A stretch of 64,000 bases of DNA from Cavenderia fasciculata (GCF_000203815.1 NW_004457718.1:434001-498000), one strand, 5' to 3'. Shown: positions 36,981-47,678, counted from the first letter of the stretch. A program made the numbers and translations. Notes: generated from the sequence alone by a model not told the origin.

Positions 36981-37648
36981 ATGGGGTGTTGGGAAGGTCA
37001 ATTTTCACCAAGTGACGTACAAATCAAGAGCAAGAGCTGCTCTTCATACTATCGTCTCACTGGAAAGTATGATGCCTCGACCAGCGTCTTCCAAGGAATC
37101 ATGATTGACAACACTTAAGAAAAACAACAACTCAAGAAACTCAAGAACACCTTGACTCACGACGCACTCACCGGTCTCCAAAATAGATACCATCTCAACA
37201 ACAAGATTCAAAAGTTTTATGCCAAGTCTTCATCTGAACAATGCTCAATCTACTTTATCGATCTCAACAAATTCAAACAAATCAACGATTCCCACGGACA
37301 CGACAATGGTGATGTTGTCCTCAGATCAGTTGCCGATCGTTTCCAACAATTCGCCGACGAATCAGTTCTCCCAGTCCGCCTCTCTGGCGATGAATTCCTC
37401 ATTGTCAAACGCAATGTAGAATCAAACACACAAGCTGACCAATTCATTTCCAGCTACCTCTCAAGTGTCCAATGCGACACTGTCCAACTCAACGACCCAA
37501 CCACCTCGATCAAAGTCACTCTTTCAACAAATCACAATTAACCCAAACCGACAAGTTGATTAAATGTGCCGATGAAAGAATGTATCAAATGAAAAAGAAC
37601 CTTTTACCAAACGGCAATACTACCGTTACCTTTACCGCTGATATTTAA
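36981..37648 (+). pseudogene. Decayed GGDEF (diguanylate cyclase-like) gene
   Basis: From an ATG at 36981 the frame reads through a start-proximal segment to a TAA at 37116, then continues in the same frame with the classic GGDEF-domain opening (THDALTGLQNRYHLNNKI), the metal-binding loop FIDLNKFKQINDSHGHDNGD and the active-site loop RLSGDEFLIV. The first Gly of GG(D/E)EF is Ser. After TSIKVTLS the frame is lost at about 37520-37540, but the expected domain end is present in another frame (DKLIKCADERMYQMKKN) up to 37648. Codons are GC-richer than the surroundings, as in expressed genes here. Dictyostelium DgcA makes cyclic di-GMP, a stalk-inducing signal; this looks like a related gene or fragment that has lost its N-terminus and carries two lesions. 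Confidence 0.75.
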
Positions 37649-37752
37649 ATTAATAAATATTAATTAACAAAAAAAAAAAGAAAGTAGTATCTTCTTTATT
37701 CTTTTTTTTTTTAATAACTTCAACATTCAACAAATAATATTATATTGTAATA

Positions 37753-39304
37753 ATGACTACTACAATAATAACATTTCAATCTATCTATAGAATGAAATAC
37801 ATTAGACAATTGATATTCAATCATATTAATGATATATCACAGCAATTGTATAAAGGCAGTATTTATGATGATGGTAGACAACGATCATTAGTCGGAAGAG
37901 ATATCATCAAGTTAACATTACCTCGACTTGAAATGGTATCAAAGTTTGCAATGCCATGGAACTATATTAGTCATTATCTACCAACAGATGTTGATGAAAT
38001 AGAATTCAAACAAAGAAAAAGAGCTATTACTCAATACTGTCATCATCGTAATGCAACGTTGGATACACTCGTACATCTATTGGAATGGTCTCCCACCGTT
38101 CAAATTGAATGGAAGTACTTGAAAAACAGTGGTTGTGATATAAAGTAATCAAGAGATATTAGAGTATCTCATCAAGAGGTGTTCTGTAGCTGTTGCTGGA
38201 GATTCGAATGACTTTCTCGTTTGGGCAATGAATAGTGCATGCCTGAATGGGTATCTCGAGATTGTCAAGTTGTTGCACTCGAGTATCAATGGTTTAAAAA
38301 TAGATAAAACAACAATGGACAGAGCTAGTAGAGTATCAATTGACATTGTAAAGTATTTACATGATAATAGAACTGAAGGTTGTAGTCATAGTGCGATGGT
38401 AAGAATCCAACCAAAAAAACAAAAAGAAAAAAGTAAAAGATAGACTTATATTCTTTTTTTTATTTGATTGTAGGATAATGCTTCAAGAAATGGTCGTTTA
38501 GATATTGTCAAGGTGAGTGTGAGTCATAAGATATTAACATTAGATATGAAAGAAAAGTTCCATTAACCCTCTCAAAAATATTTATATTAGTTTCTTCATT
38601 CTCATAGAACTGAAGGTGCATCAAAGAATGCTTTGGTTTGGGCATCTGAAAACGGACACATTGAAATTGTAAAGTTCCTTTCCGAGCATCGTACTGAAGG
38701 TGCAACATCCAGTGCTATCGATTGGGCTGCTCAAAATGGACACATTGAAATTGTAAAGTATCTTTCTGAGCACCGTAGTGAAGGTGCAACAACCAATGCT
38801 ATGGATGGGGCATCTAGAAATGGACACATTGAAATGGTAAAGTATCTTTCAGAGCACCGTAGTGAAGGTGCAACAACCGATGCTATGGATGGGGCAGCTA
38901 GAAATGGACACATTGAAATTGTAAAGTATCTTTCTGAGCACCGTAGTGAAGGTGCAACAACCAATGCTATGGATGGGGCAGCTGGAAATGGACACATTGA
39001 AATGGTAAAGTACCTTTCAGAGCATCGTAGTGAAGGTGCAACAACCGATGCTATGGATTATGCAGCTAGAAATGGACACATTGAAATGGTAAAGTATCTT
39101 TCAGAGCACCGTAGTGAAGGTGCAACAACCGATGCTATGGATGGGGCAGCTAGAAATGGACACATTGAAATGGTAAAGTATCTTTCAGAGCATCGTAGTG
39201 AAGGTGCAACAACCAATGCTATGGATGGGGCAGCTAGAAATGGACACATTGAAATTGTAAAGTACCTAGAGCATCGTAGTGTGGTGACGATACCTCACTT
39301 ATAA
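37753..39304 (+). CDS. Ankyrin-type protein with near-identical 28-residue repeats, one apparent frameshift
   Basis: Exons 37753-38398, 38474-38512 and 38591-39304 fit splice signals. The N-terminus (IYRMKYIRQLIFNHINDI; AMPWNYISHYLPTDVD) is paralogous to the gene at 21373-23590. The frame breaks once near 38146: one extra T in AAAGTAATC separates NSGCDIK from the expected continuation NQEILEYLIKRCSVAVAG. Beyond it, ankyrin-like repeats follow, and from 38654 eight 28-residue units (NGHIEMVKYLSEHRSEGATT...) are nearly identical. The third exon opens with FLH exactly at a repeat boundary, as in the paralogue. The protein ends soon after the array. This is either a working gene with a consensus error or a very young pseudogene. 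Confidence 0.65.
38654..39265 (+). repeat. 84-bp tandem repeat array inside the ankyrin gene
   Basis: The string GGACACATTGAAAT recurs at 38654, 38738, 38822, 38906, 38990, 39074, 39158 and 39242, always 84 bp apart, equal to one 28-residue ankyrin-like unit. Copies from the third on differ at only a few positions, mostly alternating between AAC/GAT in the ATT(N/D)AM segment. Confidence 0.95.
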
Positions 39305-39990
39305 AAACCCATGTTCACCGTGACATAATCAAGTCATTATTATACCTCTACAAATACAAATAAATAATGTTAATTAACACCCCAACACAGTAACCTTTAT
39401 CACAGTCGTAATATAATAATAGTAATTCTGTTTATTCCTAAATAAGAAATTAGATTATTCCACCCTCAACATGTTCCCTCCCTTTCTCTCTTGCAACCTC
39501 ACACACCCACCAATTGTATTAACACCACCACCACTCCCTTGCTAAAACAATAAAAATAATAGATACCCATTTTAAGTGTGTATTTTAAAACAACGAATGA
39601 TTCATTGTTATAAAAATCTGTATATGCTCGATCACCACCATCATCATCAAGTTTTCTTGACCTCCCAATCAAATTGGATACATTGTAATTATCGCTTGAA
39701 CGATCTGTGTCAAAGTAGTTGATGATACTTTTGGAGTAGAATGATCAACATCCACCAACCAGTAGATATTGATCATCATCAGGCATAGCAGATCATTGTT
39801 GGTCGATAATTATTATCATCTGACCAGATATAGATATCAGTCCTTTTTGGATGAAAATGGTAATCATTGGAATTATCTCTACCCAAAACTAGAGCTGCCT
39901 CATCATTATTTTAAATCACAAATCAAACAATCAACAGTTTAATAATTAAATTCACAACAACTACCATACACTATAATAATAATATTAAAA
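39305..39990. other. Spacer with minus-strand coding-like remnant
   Basis: AT-rich spacer. On the minus strand about 39596-39912 has coding character in changing frames (AALVLGRDNSNDYHFHPKRT, then DIYIWSDDNNYRP; later IINYFDTDRSSDNYNVSNL and AYTDFYNNESFV), interrupted by stops. It is probably a relic of an unidentified gene. Confidence 0.4.
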
Positions 39991-40311
39991 ATGGCAATTG
40001 AAATCATCAACTTTAACCAACTCATCCAAAGACAATCTTTGGATAGATTCCCAAACACACTATTCCCAACCAACTATTACTACATTGTATTTTGTATCAT
40101 TGTTTTCTTATATACCATCCAAAAGCGTGACAAGAAGTCGTCAAGTCGCTTTATGGACATTCTCTCATCAACTCAATCAATCAGTATTTTACAAAATGTT
40201 TGTAAAAATCCAGCTTTATCTCTGACTAGAGATAGATTGAGTTGTAATCGTTTGAGTGTCAGACTGGACGAGATGGCATTAAAAAGTGGATTGAACTTTT
40301 CGGATGTATGA
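39991..40311 (+). pseudogene. Probable truncated gene start running into an F-box-like relic
   Basis: The ATG at 39991 opens 106 codons. The first 60-70 residues look genuine, with one hydrophobic helix (YYYIVFCIIVFLYTI) followed by basic residues, like an N-terminal membrane anchor. From about 40195 the frame overlaps, antisense, the F-box-like relic, and its codons there are the shadow of that relic. I read it as the 5' end of an unidentified membrane protein gene cut off by the junction. Confidence 0.4.
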
Positions 40312-40720
40312 AAATCCGTTACAACTTGATATCCTTTGACTAGATTTTTAAGGGTTGGGAATTTCTCCAATAGAAAAAAATACAAATAAATACCATCGCT
40401 ACCCAATTCATAGGTAAAGTCAAGAGTTAAATGTTCTAGTGTCCTTGGTAAACATTGAAATGTAAACACTTGACTCTTTATCTCCAATCTTATTTTGGTG
40501 AGCGTGGTTTGATCAAGTTTAAGCCCCCAAAAGTTATCGAGGACTAGACCATCTAGTACTTTGAGTTGTTTTGAATTCAAAAGATATTTTGTGAAATCCT
40601 CTTTATACAATTAGTCAACGTGATTTGAAGTGATATGGATGTGATTGTATTTGGGAGACATACAAATAATGACCCTTTTCTATTGAGGGGAAACTTTGAC
40701 AAGATGAGGTAATATGAAAA
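40173..40720 (-). pseudogene. Fragment of the F-box-like / leucine-rich family
   Basis: The minus strand reads FTKYLLNSKQLKVLDGLVLD, then LDQTTLTKIRLEIKSQV, LPRTLEHLTLDFTYELG and NAISSSLTLKRLQLNLSLV, parallel to the C-terminal half of the gene at 40779-42290 (YVLNSKQLESVKGIDLD; DAISSSLTFKQFKLD). Upstream (about 40620-40720) the family signature LPNTITSISL survives in other frames. Only the C-terminal half remains. It lies just downstream of the intact paralogue in the same orientation, consistent with a decayed tandem duplicate. Confidence 0.7.
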
Positions 40721-40778
40721 GTGAAACGATTTGAGAAAATGATGAAAAAGTCTTTTTTTTTTTTTTAATAATTATTTT

Positions 40779-42290
40779 TTAATAATGATTATTTGTATTT
40801 GTAATTGTGAAATTATTTCCAACTTTGAGGTAAACCAGATTAGATCTGGGATTGACCCTTTCATTTTTAAAAAATGAACCTGGAATCACCGAATCTAGTT
40901 TAAATTGTTTAAATGTCAGACTTGAAGAGATGGCATCTAAAAGAGCAAGATCCTTTTTAATCTCGAATCTACGAATAGATGTTTCTGCGCGCCTAAGACT
41001 CTTTGACTGTGTTATGAGGTGTGTCAAATAACCACAACTATCCATCGTAGCACGAATGACCAATTTTCTTAGACGATTTAATTTCTCCAATCGAAATGTA
41101 TTTGGATCATGGTCTCCCCAACGATCTATTGTTAGAGACTCTAGTGTTGATGGAAATATCTGTATCTTTGACGTCGTGTCGTCAATAAGTTGTAAATGAT
41201 CACTTATAACCAATCCTATTTTTTTTAGTTTTGTATCTACAAGTATTCCAATCCATTCTTGGTCAAGGTCAATGCCCTTGACAGACTCTAGTTGTTTTGA
41301 ATTCAATACATAATCTTTCAGATCTTGTTGTGAATTGTCACCGTCATTGTCTCCATATCCGACCGATATCGATGTGATTGTGGTTGGGAGTATCCCATAG
41401 AAAGGACCAAATCGATTGAGTGATAATTTAGTCAATCGAGGTAATGATAAAAGTGTTGAAACGACTGTTTCAAATCCCACGGGATTAGAATGGTCCATTT
41501 CATACTCGAATATACCGACTGATTCAACAGACTGACATTGTCTAAATAGTCTAGCACATTGATCTTCATCCAATGGAAACACTGATATAAACTCGATACT
41601 CTTTAAATTTGCCAAATATTTTGGTGATACAACTTTGCCACGATGATTCATGTCTATTAGAACCTCAAAGATATCGTGTGTTGGCTTATCAGATGAAATA
41701 GGCTTTTCGGATGGGAGTTGAATGCGTAGGTGTTCCAGTGCAGGCATTGGTAGTGCCAACAACTGCCTGTTGATGGTGTTGTCCCTAAATGGTCTGACTT
41801 TTAGTTCTTGTATCTTTGGCAAGACGTATTTCTCGAGTGCTTCGACGACATCTTTTGAAAGTTGTGAAAAGGTTCTAAAACTACAAGGCAAGAAATCAAG
41901 CTTGATTGGGTATTGGTACAAGTAGCAGTGGTAGTAGTAGTCTACCGGTATCTCATACTCTGTTGATGGATATGCCAGAGGTTGTTTGGAATACATATCT
42001 TTGTCAAAGAGTAAGTGTGCCGCGTTACTAAACTTTGGTAGCAAGTTTGATGACCTTGATGATTGTAGTACATTCTTTACAATATCAAACCATCTCTTAC
42101 TCACTATTGCAAGTGGTAATATCGGACCTGTATCATCATCAATAATACAATCTCGAATGACTAGATTAAGTATAATACCGTGTACATAGACAGGTACAAG
42201 TATACGCTCTAATCTTTGTTGCACCAATTCTTGTGCTTGTAATCTATTTCTTTGTTTTTTCCTTTTATCTTTTCTTTGTTTTTCTTTCAT
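40779..42290 (-). CDS. F-box-like / leucine-rich dictyostelid protein
   Basis: A single-exon frame of 503 residues starts at the ATG at 42290. A very basic leader (KEKQRKDKRKKQRNRLQAQE) precedes an F-box-like helix pair (LVIRDCIIDDDTGPILPLAI, then VSKRWFDIVKNVLQS), the N-terminal design of many dictyostelid F-box/FNIP/LRR proteins. The rest has irregular leucine-rich units (SLPRLTKLSLNRFGPF; LPTTITSISVGYG; RLRKLVIRATMDSCGYLTHL). It is the intact member of a family with decayed copies at 35232-36650 and 40173-40720. A role as substrate adaptor for ubiquitin ligases is plausible from the F-box-like helix; no direct evidence. Confidence 0.75.
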   Translation of the reverse strand: MKEKQRKDKRKKQRNRLQAQELVQQRLERILVPVYVHGIILNLVIRDCIIDDDTGPILPLAIVSKRWFDIVKNVLQSSRSSNLLPKFSNAAHLLFDKDMYSKQPLAYPSTEYEIPVDYYYHCYLYQYPIKLDFLPCSFRTFSQLSKDVVEALEKYVLPKIQELKVRPFRDNTINRQLLALPMPALEHLRIQLPSEKPISSDKPTHDIFEVLIDMNHRGKVVSPKYLANLKSIEFISVFPLDEDQCARLFRQCQSVESVGIFEYEMDHSNPVGFETVVSTLLSLPRLTKLSLNRFGPFYGILPTTITSISVGYGDNDGDNSQQDLKDYVLNSKQLESVKGIDLDQEWIGILVDTKLKKIGLVISDHLQLIDDTTSKIQIFPSTLESLTIDRWGDHDPNTFRLEKLNRLRKLVIRATMDSCGYLTHLITQSKSLRRAETSIRRFEIKKDLALLDAISSSLTFKQFKLDSVIPGSFFKNERVNPRSNLVYLKVGNNFTITNTNNHY

Positions 42291-42641
42291 TTATAAATGA
42301 AATTAAATTAAATTAATATTACAAATAAATAATTATACAAATAAATCAATAAATAAATAAATAATTAAGTTAATAAACAATGATTCAATAATTCGATGAA
42401 CACGCATGTCTTGTCTTGTCTTTTTTGGTTTTTTTTTTTGAGAAACAAGAAGGGTACATCCTTTCTTTTTTTTTTTTTTTTTTATTTATGTTGTTGATTC
42501 AAAACTTTCTATTATCCTTATATCTATCTCTCTCTATATCTCTACATATTCGATCAAATATATAATATTGTCTATATCTGCGGCCGTAATAATATTATTT
42601 ACTTTTTTACTTTTCATTTCATTTTCTCTTTAACCTTGGGT
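42291..42641. other. AT-rich spacer
   Basis: Spacer with AAAT repeats (42320-42375), a poly-T tract (42467-42483) and a TATC-rich patch. Nothing is recognised. Confidence 0.5.
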
Positions 42642-43772
42642 TTATTGAGTTGGACTGTTGGTACCGGTCATTGGTTCCGTATAATTTCCAGGGAATAGTC
42701 CAGTTGTAGTTTGATTGTTTCTAGTGACTGAACCCAACCACCAACCAGTTTCGTGGTCTTGAGTGATGACCGAGATGATCTCATCTTTATAAAACTCCAA
42801 GTCTCCCTCTTGCTCAGAGATGCAGTCCCAGACAGCACGAACCAATCGTTTGTTGGGAGGAGGTGGTGGTATTCTTCGAGAGAGGGGGCGTTTCATGGGT
42901 TGTGGTTGTTGTGGTTGACCACCGCCACTATAGTCGACACCACTGTCAAACGCGTTGGTGGCCATCGTGTATGGCGACCCACTGTCTGCAGAGGAAGGAG
43001 GTGTATTAACAGGTGAGACAGTGCGCATCGGCCCGCCCTTGGTAGGAGTTCCAATATTAGATGATGTAGGTGTAGAGGTGGAAACAGGTGGACGAATAGG
43101 AGGAGACGTGGTATTGGACGATGACGACGATGTAGAAGATGTAATGGTAGTGGTGGCGGTAGTTGTAGTGGTCATTGAAGCGGGAACTGACATTCTGTCG
43201 CCCTTGTTTGGTGTAGGTGGAAGTGGATGGCTTGGTGGAGCCGGTGTTGAGTGTATTCTTGGTCGCGTATTATTATTTTGATTATTGTTAGTATTATTAT
43301 TCGTAGTATTATTATTATTTGGATTATTATTTGGATTATTATTATTATTTGTAGGTGGAGTACCAGATGGATTAGAAAATGAATTGGTTGGTGGTGAAGA
43401 AGTAGATATATGTATGTTATTGCCATGTAGGTTATTCATGCTGCCACCTCCAGTGGACTTGATAGCAGGCACACTCGTGTGTCTATTAAGTGGTGGTTTA
43501 TCTTGACCAAATCCAGATGCAGATGATAATGATGTTGTATGTGATTTTGTAAATGGTGTGTATCCTCCCTAAATCAAATAAAAATCATATTAGTACTTTT
43601 GAAAAGAGATAGATATATGTCAATATCAATTCTAAAGACTTACAGAACTATTTCGATGTCGTAGATACTTTGCTATACTATCTGGTATATCATCTGTAAA
43701 GGCAATTCTACATTTAAAGCAATACTTTGCTTCCTTTTCATACTCTGTTTGACATTCTGGACAAGTAATCAT
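42642..43772 (-). CDS. Zinc-ribbon plus C-terminal SH3 domain protein
   Basis: Two exons, 43772-43644 and 43568-42642, give 351 residues. The short first exon encodes a four-Cys zinc ribbon (CPEC, then YCFKC) and a helix ending RHRNSS. A long disordered linker rich in Asn, Thr, Ser and Pro follows. The C-terminus is an SH3 domain at about residues 284-345: RLVRAVWDCISEQEGDLEF, WWLGS and GLFPGNYTE, with the acidic RT loop, Trp pair and PxxY positions present. A proline-rich stretch (RRIPPPPPNKR) lies just before it and could be an internal or external SH3 ligand. An adaptor role in signalling or actin/membrane traffic is likely; partners are unknown. Confidence 0.85.
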
Positions 43773-44840
43773 TTTTTAATTAATCTCTCTCTTTGTTTTC
43801 TAAAAATATATGATGATGTTCAAAATGAGAGTAGGTTAGAATATATATATATATATATAGATAGACAACAGTTTCTTCTTGAACAGTAGTACTTACTTGT
43901 AGTCTAACAATATATCTATTTATCTATATATATACAATATCACAAGACTTTTACGCTCTATAATACAACAACAATGTAGTGATGGTGATGTCTGACAATA
44001 CCAATACAGTAACTTGTTTCTTTCTCTCTTTACCAACTCTTTACAATCTCTTTCTCTTCTCTTTCACTTTCTTTCTTTCTCTTTCTCTTCTTTCGTGTTG
44101 ACAGTTTGAACTATTGAAACAAGCTTTGAATGATGATGATAATAATAATCATCCCACACCCAACTCCAATATTATCATCAAAAAATTATTTTATTTTAAA
44201 TTTAATTTAAAATTGCGCTCACCAGCTAGTCTGCAACTTCACAAGTGTCCACTTTCTTTCTGCTTCGACGACTACTACTACGTATTTAGACTGATGTGAT
44301 GATATCATCATAATCATCTTCTTCTCTTTGGATATGAACTATCACCTTCACCTCCACACTATTCTTCATACCTCCAAGTGTTCTCATCTCTTGATCAACC
44401 ATCAAGATCAAAGATCAATAATAATGACAAAATGATGCACCTCACTCTTTCTTATTTTCTTTCTTTCTTTCTCTCTCTCTCTCTCAAACTCTCAACTACT
44501 TGTATCCTTTGAACTAAGACTATATATTTAAAAGATGATGATGATGATGATGCCCATTCCATTTTATGTATTCTCATCCAACAATACACATTAACAAAAA
44601 TAAAGGGGGTTGTTGTGTAAAATGTGTAGGATACTTTTAAAAACAAGTAAGTATAATACTATTTAATATTATTATTATTATTATTATTATACATGAATAA
44701 CTAATACATATATATTTATATATATTACAACAATTGTTAGAAATGTGAATTGGAAGATGAATTGGATGGATTGGATGACAAATGGAATTATAAATGACTT
44801 AATAGTATTATTATTATTTATTATTGTGGAAACTATTTAA
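43773..44840. other. 1.1-kb intergenic region, no gene seen
   Basis: AT- and CT-rich spacer with TA, CTTT and GAT microsatellites (43841-43860, 44060-44095, 44535-44552) and an ATT run (44671-44691). It lies between divergent promoters. Open frames here are simple-sequence artefacts. Confidence 0.6.
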
Positions 44841-46253
44841 ATGATGAAATTACCATTACTATTTATATTATTAATAATAGAAGTTACTTTATCATTACCA
44901 CCAACAAACCAAAAACATGGTATTAATAATAATCATAGATTGATAGTAATTTCAATCGATGGATTTAGATGGGATTATTTAAATAGAAATATTACTCCTA
45001 ATTTAAACAAGATTCATTCTGGTGTTAATAGTTGCCGTGCATCTTATTTATCACCTCAATTCCCTTCAAAAACATTTCCTGTATGTTCATAAAACAAAAC
45101 AACTTAAAATCAGTTTATAATAATATTCTCTCATTTGTTTAGAATCATTTTACATTGGCAACAGGGTTATACCCAGAAAGTCATGGAATCATTAGTAATG
45201 AAATGATTGATCCAAAATCGAAAAGGAAGAAGTTTTCGTATGCTACAGACTCTGTATACGACGCTCAATGGATTACAGGTGAACCTATTTGGGTTACAGC
45301 CATTAAACATAATCTTAAAGCTGCATGTTGTCTTTGGCCAGGTTGTGTTGTCCCTATTCAAGGTATTCTACCAAATCCTATCATTTCTCCTGTATGCAAT
45401 TTTAAAAAACAAATTAATAATTAATCATTTGATTTACTAATATGCCATTTTTGATTGATTGGGATAGTATAAAAATACAAAATCACCATTAGTATTGGAC
45501 CAAGTATTTAAATGGCAGGTACAGGATAACCCAGACTTGACAATGGCGTATTTGTCAGAGGTGGATACTGCCAGTCATAAATTTGGAGTAGATTCAACCG
45601 AGACACTACAAGCTATAAAAGATGTGGATCGAGCCATCGGACAATTTATGGAGAATATGACAAAGAGTGGATTGATTGATACGACCAACCTGATCATTCT
45701 ATCGGATCATGGAATGACCAATGTAAAACATACAATTGATATAACTAAATACATTGATATGTCTAAAGTATTTATGAGTGGATCTCCAACACCTATCCTA
45801 TCACTCTATCCACTTCCACATGTTGATGGACCATCTGATTCTCTTTATACTGGACTTACAGTAGACGAGATATACAATGCTCTACACGGTAAACATCCAA
45901 ACCTACAAATCTATAGAAAGGAGGATGTACCCAAACACTACCATTTTAGTCTGCACTCCAATACTGCTATCTCACCAATAGTGGGTATTGCAGATTTAGG
46001 GTATTCCATCTTTACAGGAACCGTACTGCCAGTTGAAAAGGGTACTCATGGATACGACCCATCCTATCCAGATATGAAAGGTATCCTTATTGCCAGTGGC
46101 CCAAATATCAAATCTCAATCAAAACCATTCGACTGTGAAAACACAGATCTATTCAATGTCTACACTACTCTTTTAAATATACCATCCAATTCTCCACACC
46201 TACCAAAAACAAATAGTACTACTTATTTAAAAGATTTAATTCTCCAAAAGTAA
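44841..46253 (+). CDS. Ectonucleotide pyrophosphatase/phosphodiesterase (ENPP family)
   Basis: Three exons: 44841-45080, 45143-45391 and 45468-46253, about 424 residues. A signal peptide is evident (LPLLFILLIIEVTLSLP). All catalytic elements of the alkaline-phosphatase-superfamily fold are visible: first metal Asp in VISIDGFRWDYL; nucleophile Thr in FPSKTFPNHF (the Phe-Pro lies at the exon 1-2 junction); Asp and His in YLSEVDTASHKFG; Asp-His in LIILSDHGMT; and a late His in KGTHGYDPSYPDMKG. Length fits the single-domain ENPP4-7 type without somatomedin or nuclease-like domains. It is expected to be secreted or lysosomal and to hydrolyse nucleotide or lipid phosphodiesters; the substrate cannot be read off. 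Confidence 0.93.
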
Positions 46254-46504
46254 AAAGTAAAAAGTAAAAGTAAATTAAATAAATAAATAAATAATCCAGT
46301 TCCACATTCAGGATGTTCCAGGGTGGAAATATAACAATAAACAATAAACAATAAATAATAATAATAAATAATAATAATAATATAATAATGATATATGATA
46401 TACCATTTTCTGTTCTTTTCTTTTCTTTTTAATCTGGAGATAGTTGTTTTTGGTTTATGTTACTGTGAAGTTATTTATTAGACCTAAGTTTATATTAAAT
46501 CCTT

Positions 46505-47114
46505 TTACATCTTCATGGCTTCACCCTTCTTCTTCTTCTCTCCACCGAGTTCGAAACGCTTGCAACGCTTGAGGACGGTTTGCTTCTTTCTACCGCAACC
46601 ACATTCCATACGGAGGACGATCTTCTTGGTGGTCTTGGCCTAAATGTTATCATGAGATTGATGATTTGATGATAGGGTATAGTATGGATGAAAATGATGA
46701 ATTAGATACTATGTCTAGACTACAAACCAACTATATTTTCTATAACTATATTTTGTTGATAACATACCTTCTTGTGGAAGACTGGCTTCTTTTGACCACC
46801 GAAACCCTTTTGCTTACGATCGTAACGTCTCTTACCTTGGGCCATCAAGGATGGTTTACCGGCCTTGTATTGGGTTACCTTGTGTTGGGTGTGCTTGTTG
46901 CACTTGACACAGTGGGTCTTACGGGCTTTTGGGATATTGACCTACATAATAGATAGAGTATGGGTGAAGGATTAGATAAATGTACTAAGAGTGCTGTTGA
47001 GAAGATGAATAGAGATAGATAGAGCAAGTGATATACTGATTCGCTGTCTGATCTCAATTCTATTCTATTCTACTTCTCTATTTCCAAATGTATGCTATGC
47101 TATGATAAGTACCA
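46505..47114 (-). CDS. rpl36a: Ribosomal protein eL42 (L36a/L44)
   Basis: Three exons: 47114-47112 (the ATG alone), 46941-46768 and 46639-46505, giving 103 residues. The sequence is unmistakable: [56 protein letters not shown] and [11 protein letters not shown]. Two CxxC-type pairs form the zinc site (CVKC; CGC, with a later Cys). eL42 is a 60S protein near the E-site. The first intron (GTACTT...TGTAG) splits directly after the start codon, an arrangement common in ribosomal protein genes. Coding DNA is GC-richer than the introns. Confidence 0.96.
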
Positions 47115-47565
47115 TTTTGACACAGTTTAACAGTGATGAGAGACAAGAAACTGAATAAGCAGAGAAGCCGATATCGTTCAGCTGCGCAGAGCCAAGAGAG
47201 CGCAGAGGGATTCAGCTCGATTTCTGAATTTCTTTTTTTTTTCAAATTTAAATTTTGCTCTTTTTTCTTTCAAACCGACAAAATTTTTTGCCCCATATCA
47301 TTTGGTTTGATTGAGCATACTGTGAACAACCCACCAAAGCAACAAGAGTAAATAAGAAAGAATGAAGTGTACTCAGTGAAATTGGATGAGGTTGTCAGTG
47401 CAGCGATGGACAAGAGAGAAAAGGAAATACAGATATTGAAAGAAGAGAATGACAAATTAAAAAAGCAGCAAATTCAACGGTCATCTCTATGATAGCAAAC
47501 TCATACATACATACACTTGATGCAGCATTGGATTACTATTTACAACACGTTTTAATGCCAGAGAT

Positions 47566-47588
47566 CAACAAGAAAATCAAAAATGGAG
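47566..47588 (+). repeat. Inverted repeat arm, 23 bp
   Basis: This 23-nt segment (starting CAACAAGAAAATC) is exactly the reverse complement of 47656-47678, with 67 bp between. Both arms encode the same NKKIKNG piece. Confidence 0.85.
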
Positions 47589-47655
47589 TTTATCGGATGA
47601 GTATTTTTTGAAATTGAGACGAGGAATACATATGGTTCGACTTGTTGATAGACTT

Positions 47656-47678
47656 CTCCATTTTTGATTTTCTTGTTG
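47656..47678 (-). repeat. Inverted repeat arm, 23 bp
   Basis: Perfect inverted copy of 47566-47588. Confidence 0.85.

Noticed and set aside
38654-39265. Regular repeats that might suggest a CRISPR array or satellite
   Set aside because: The repeats have no spacers and keep an open ankyrin-type frame with an 84-bp period.
47133-47351. 72-codon plus-strand frame upstream of eL42
   Set aside because: It lies in the promoter region and has a Phe-rich centre from poly-T; no family resemblance.
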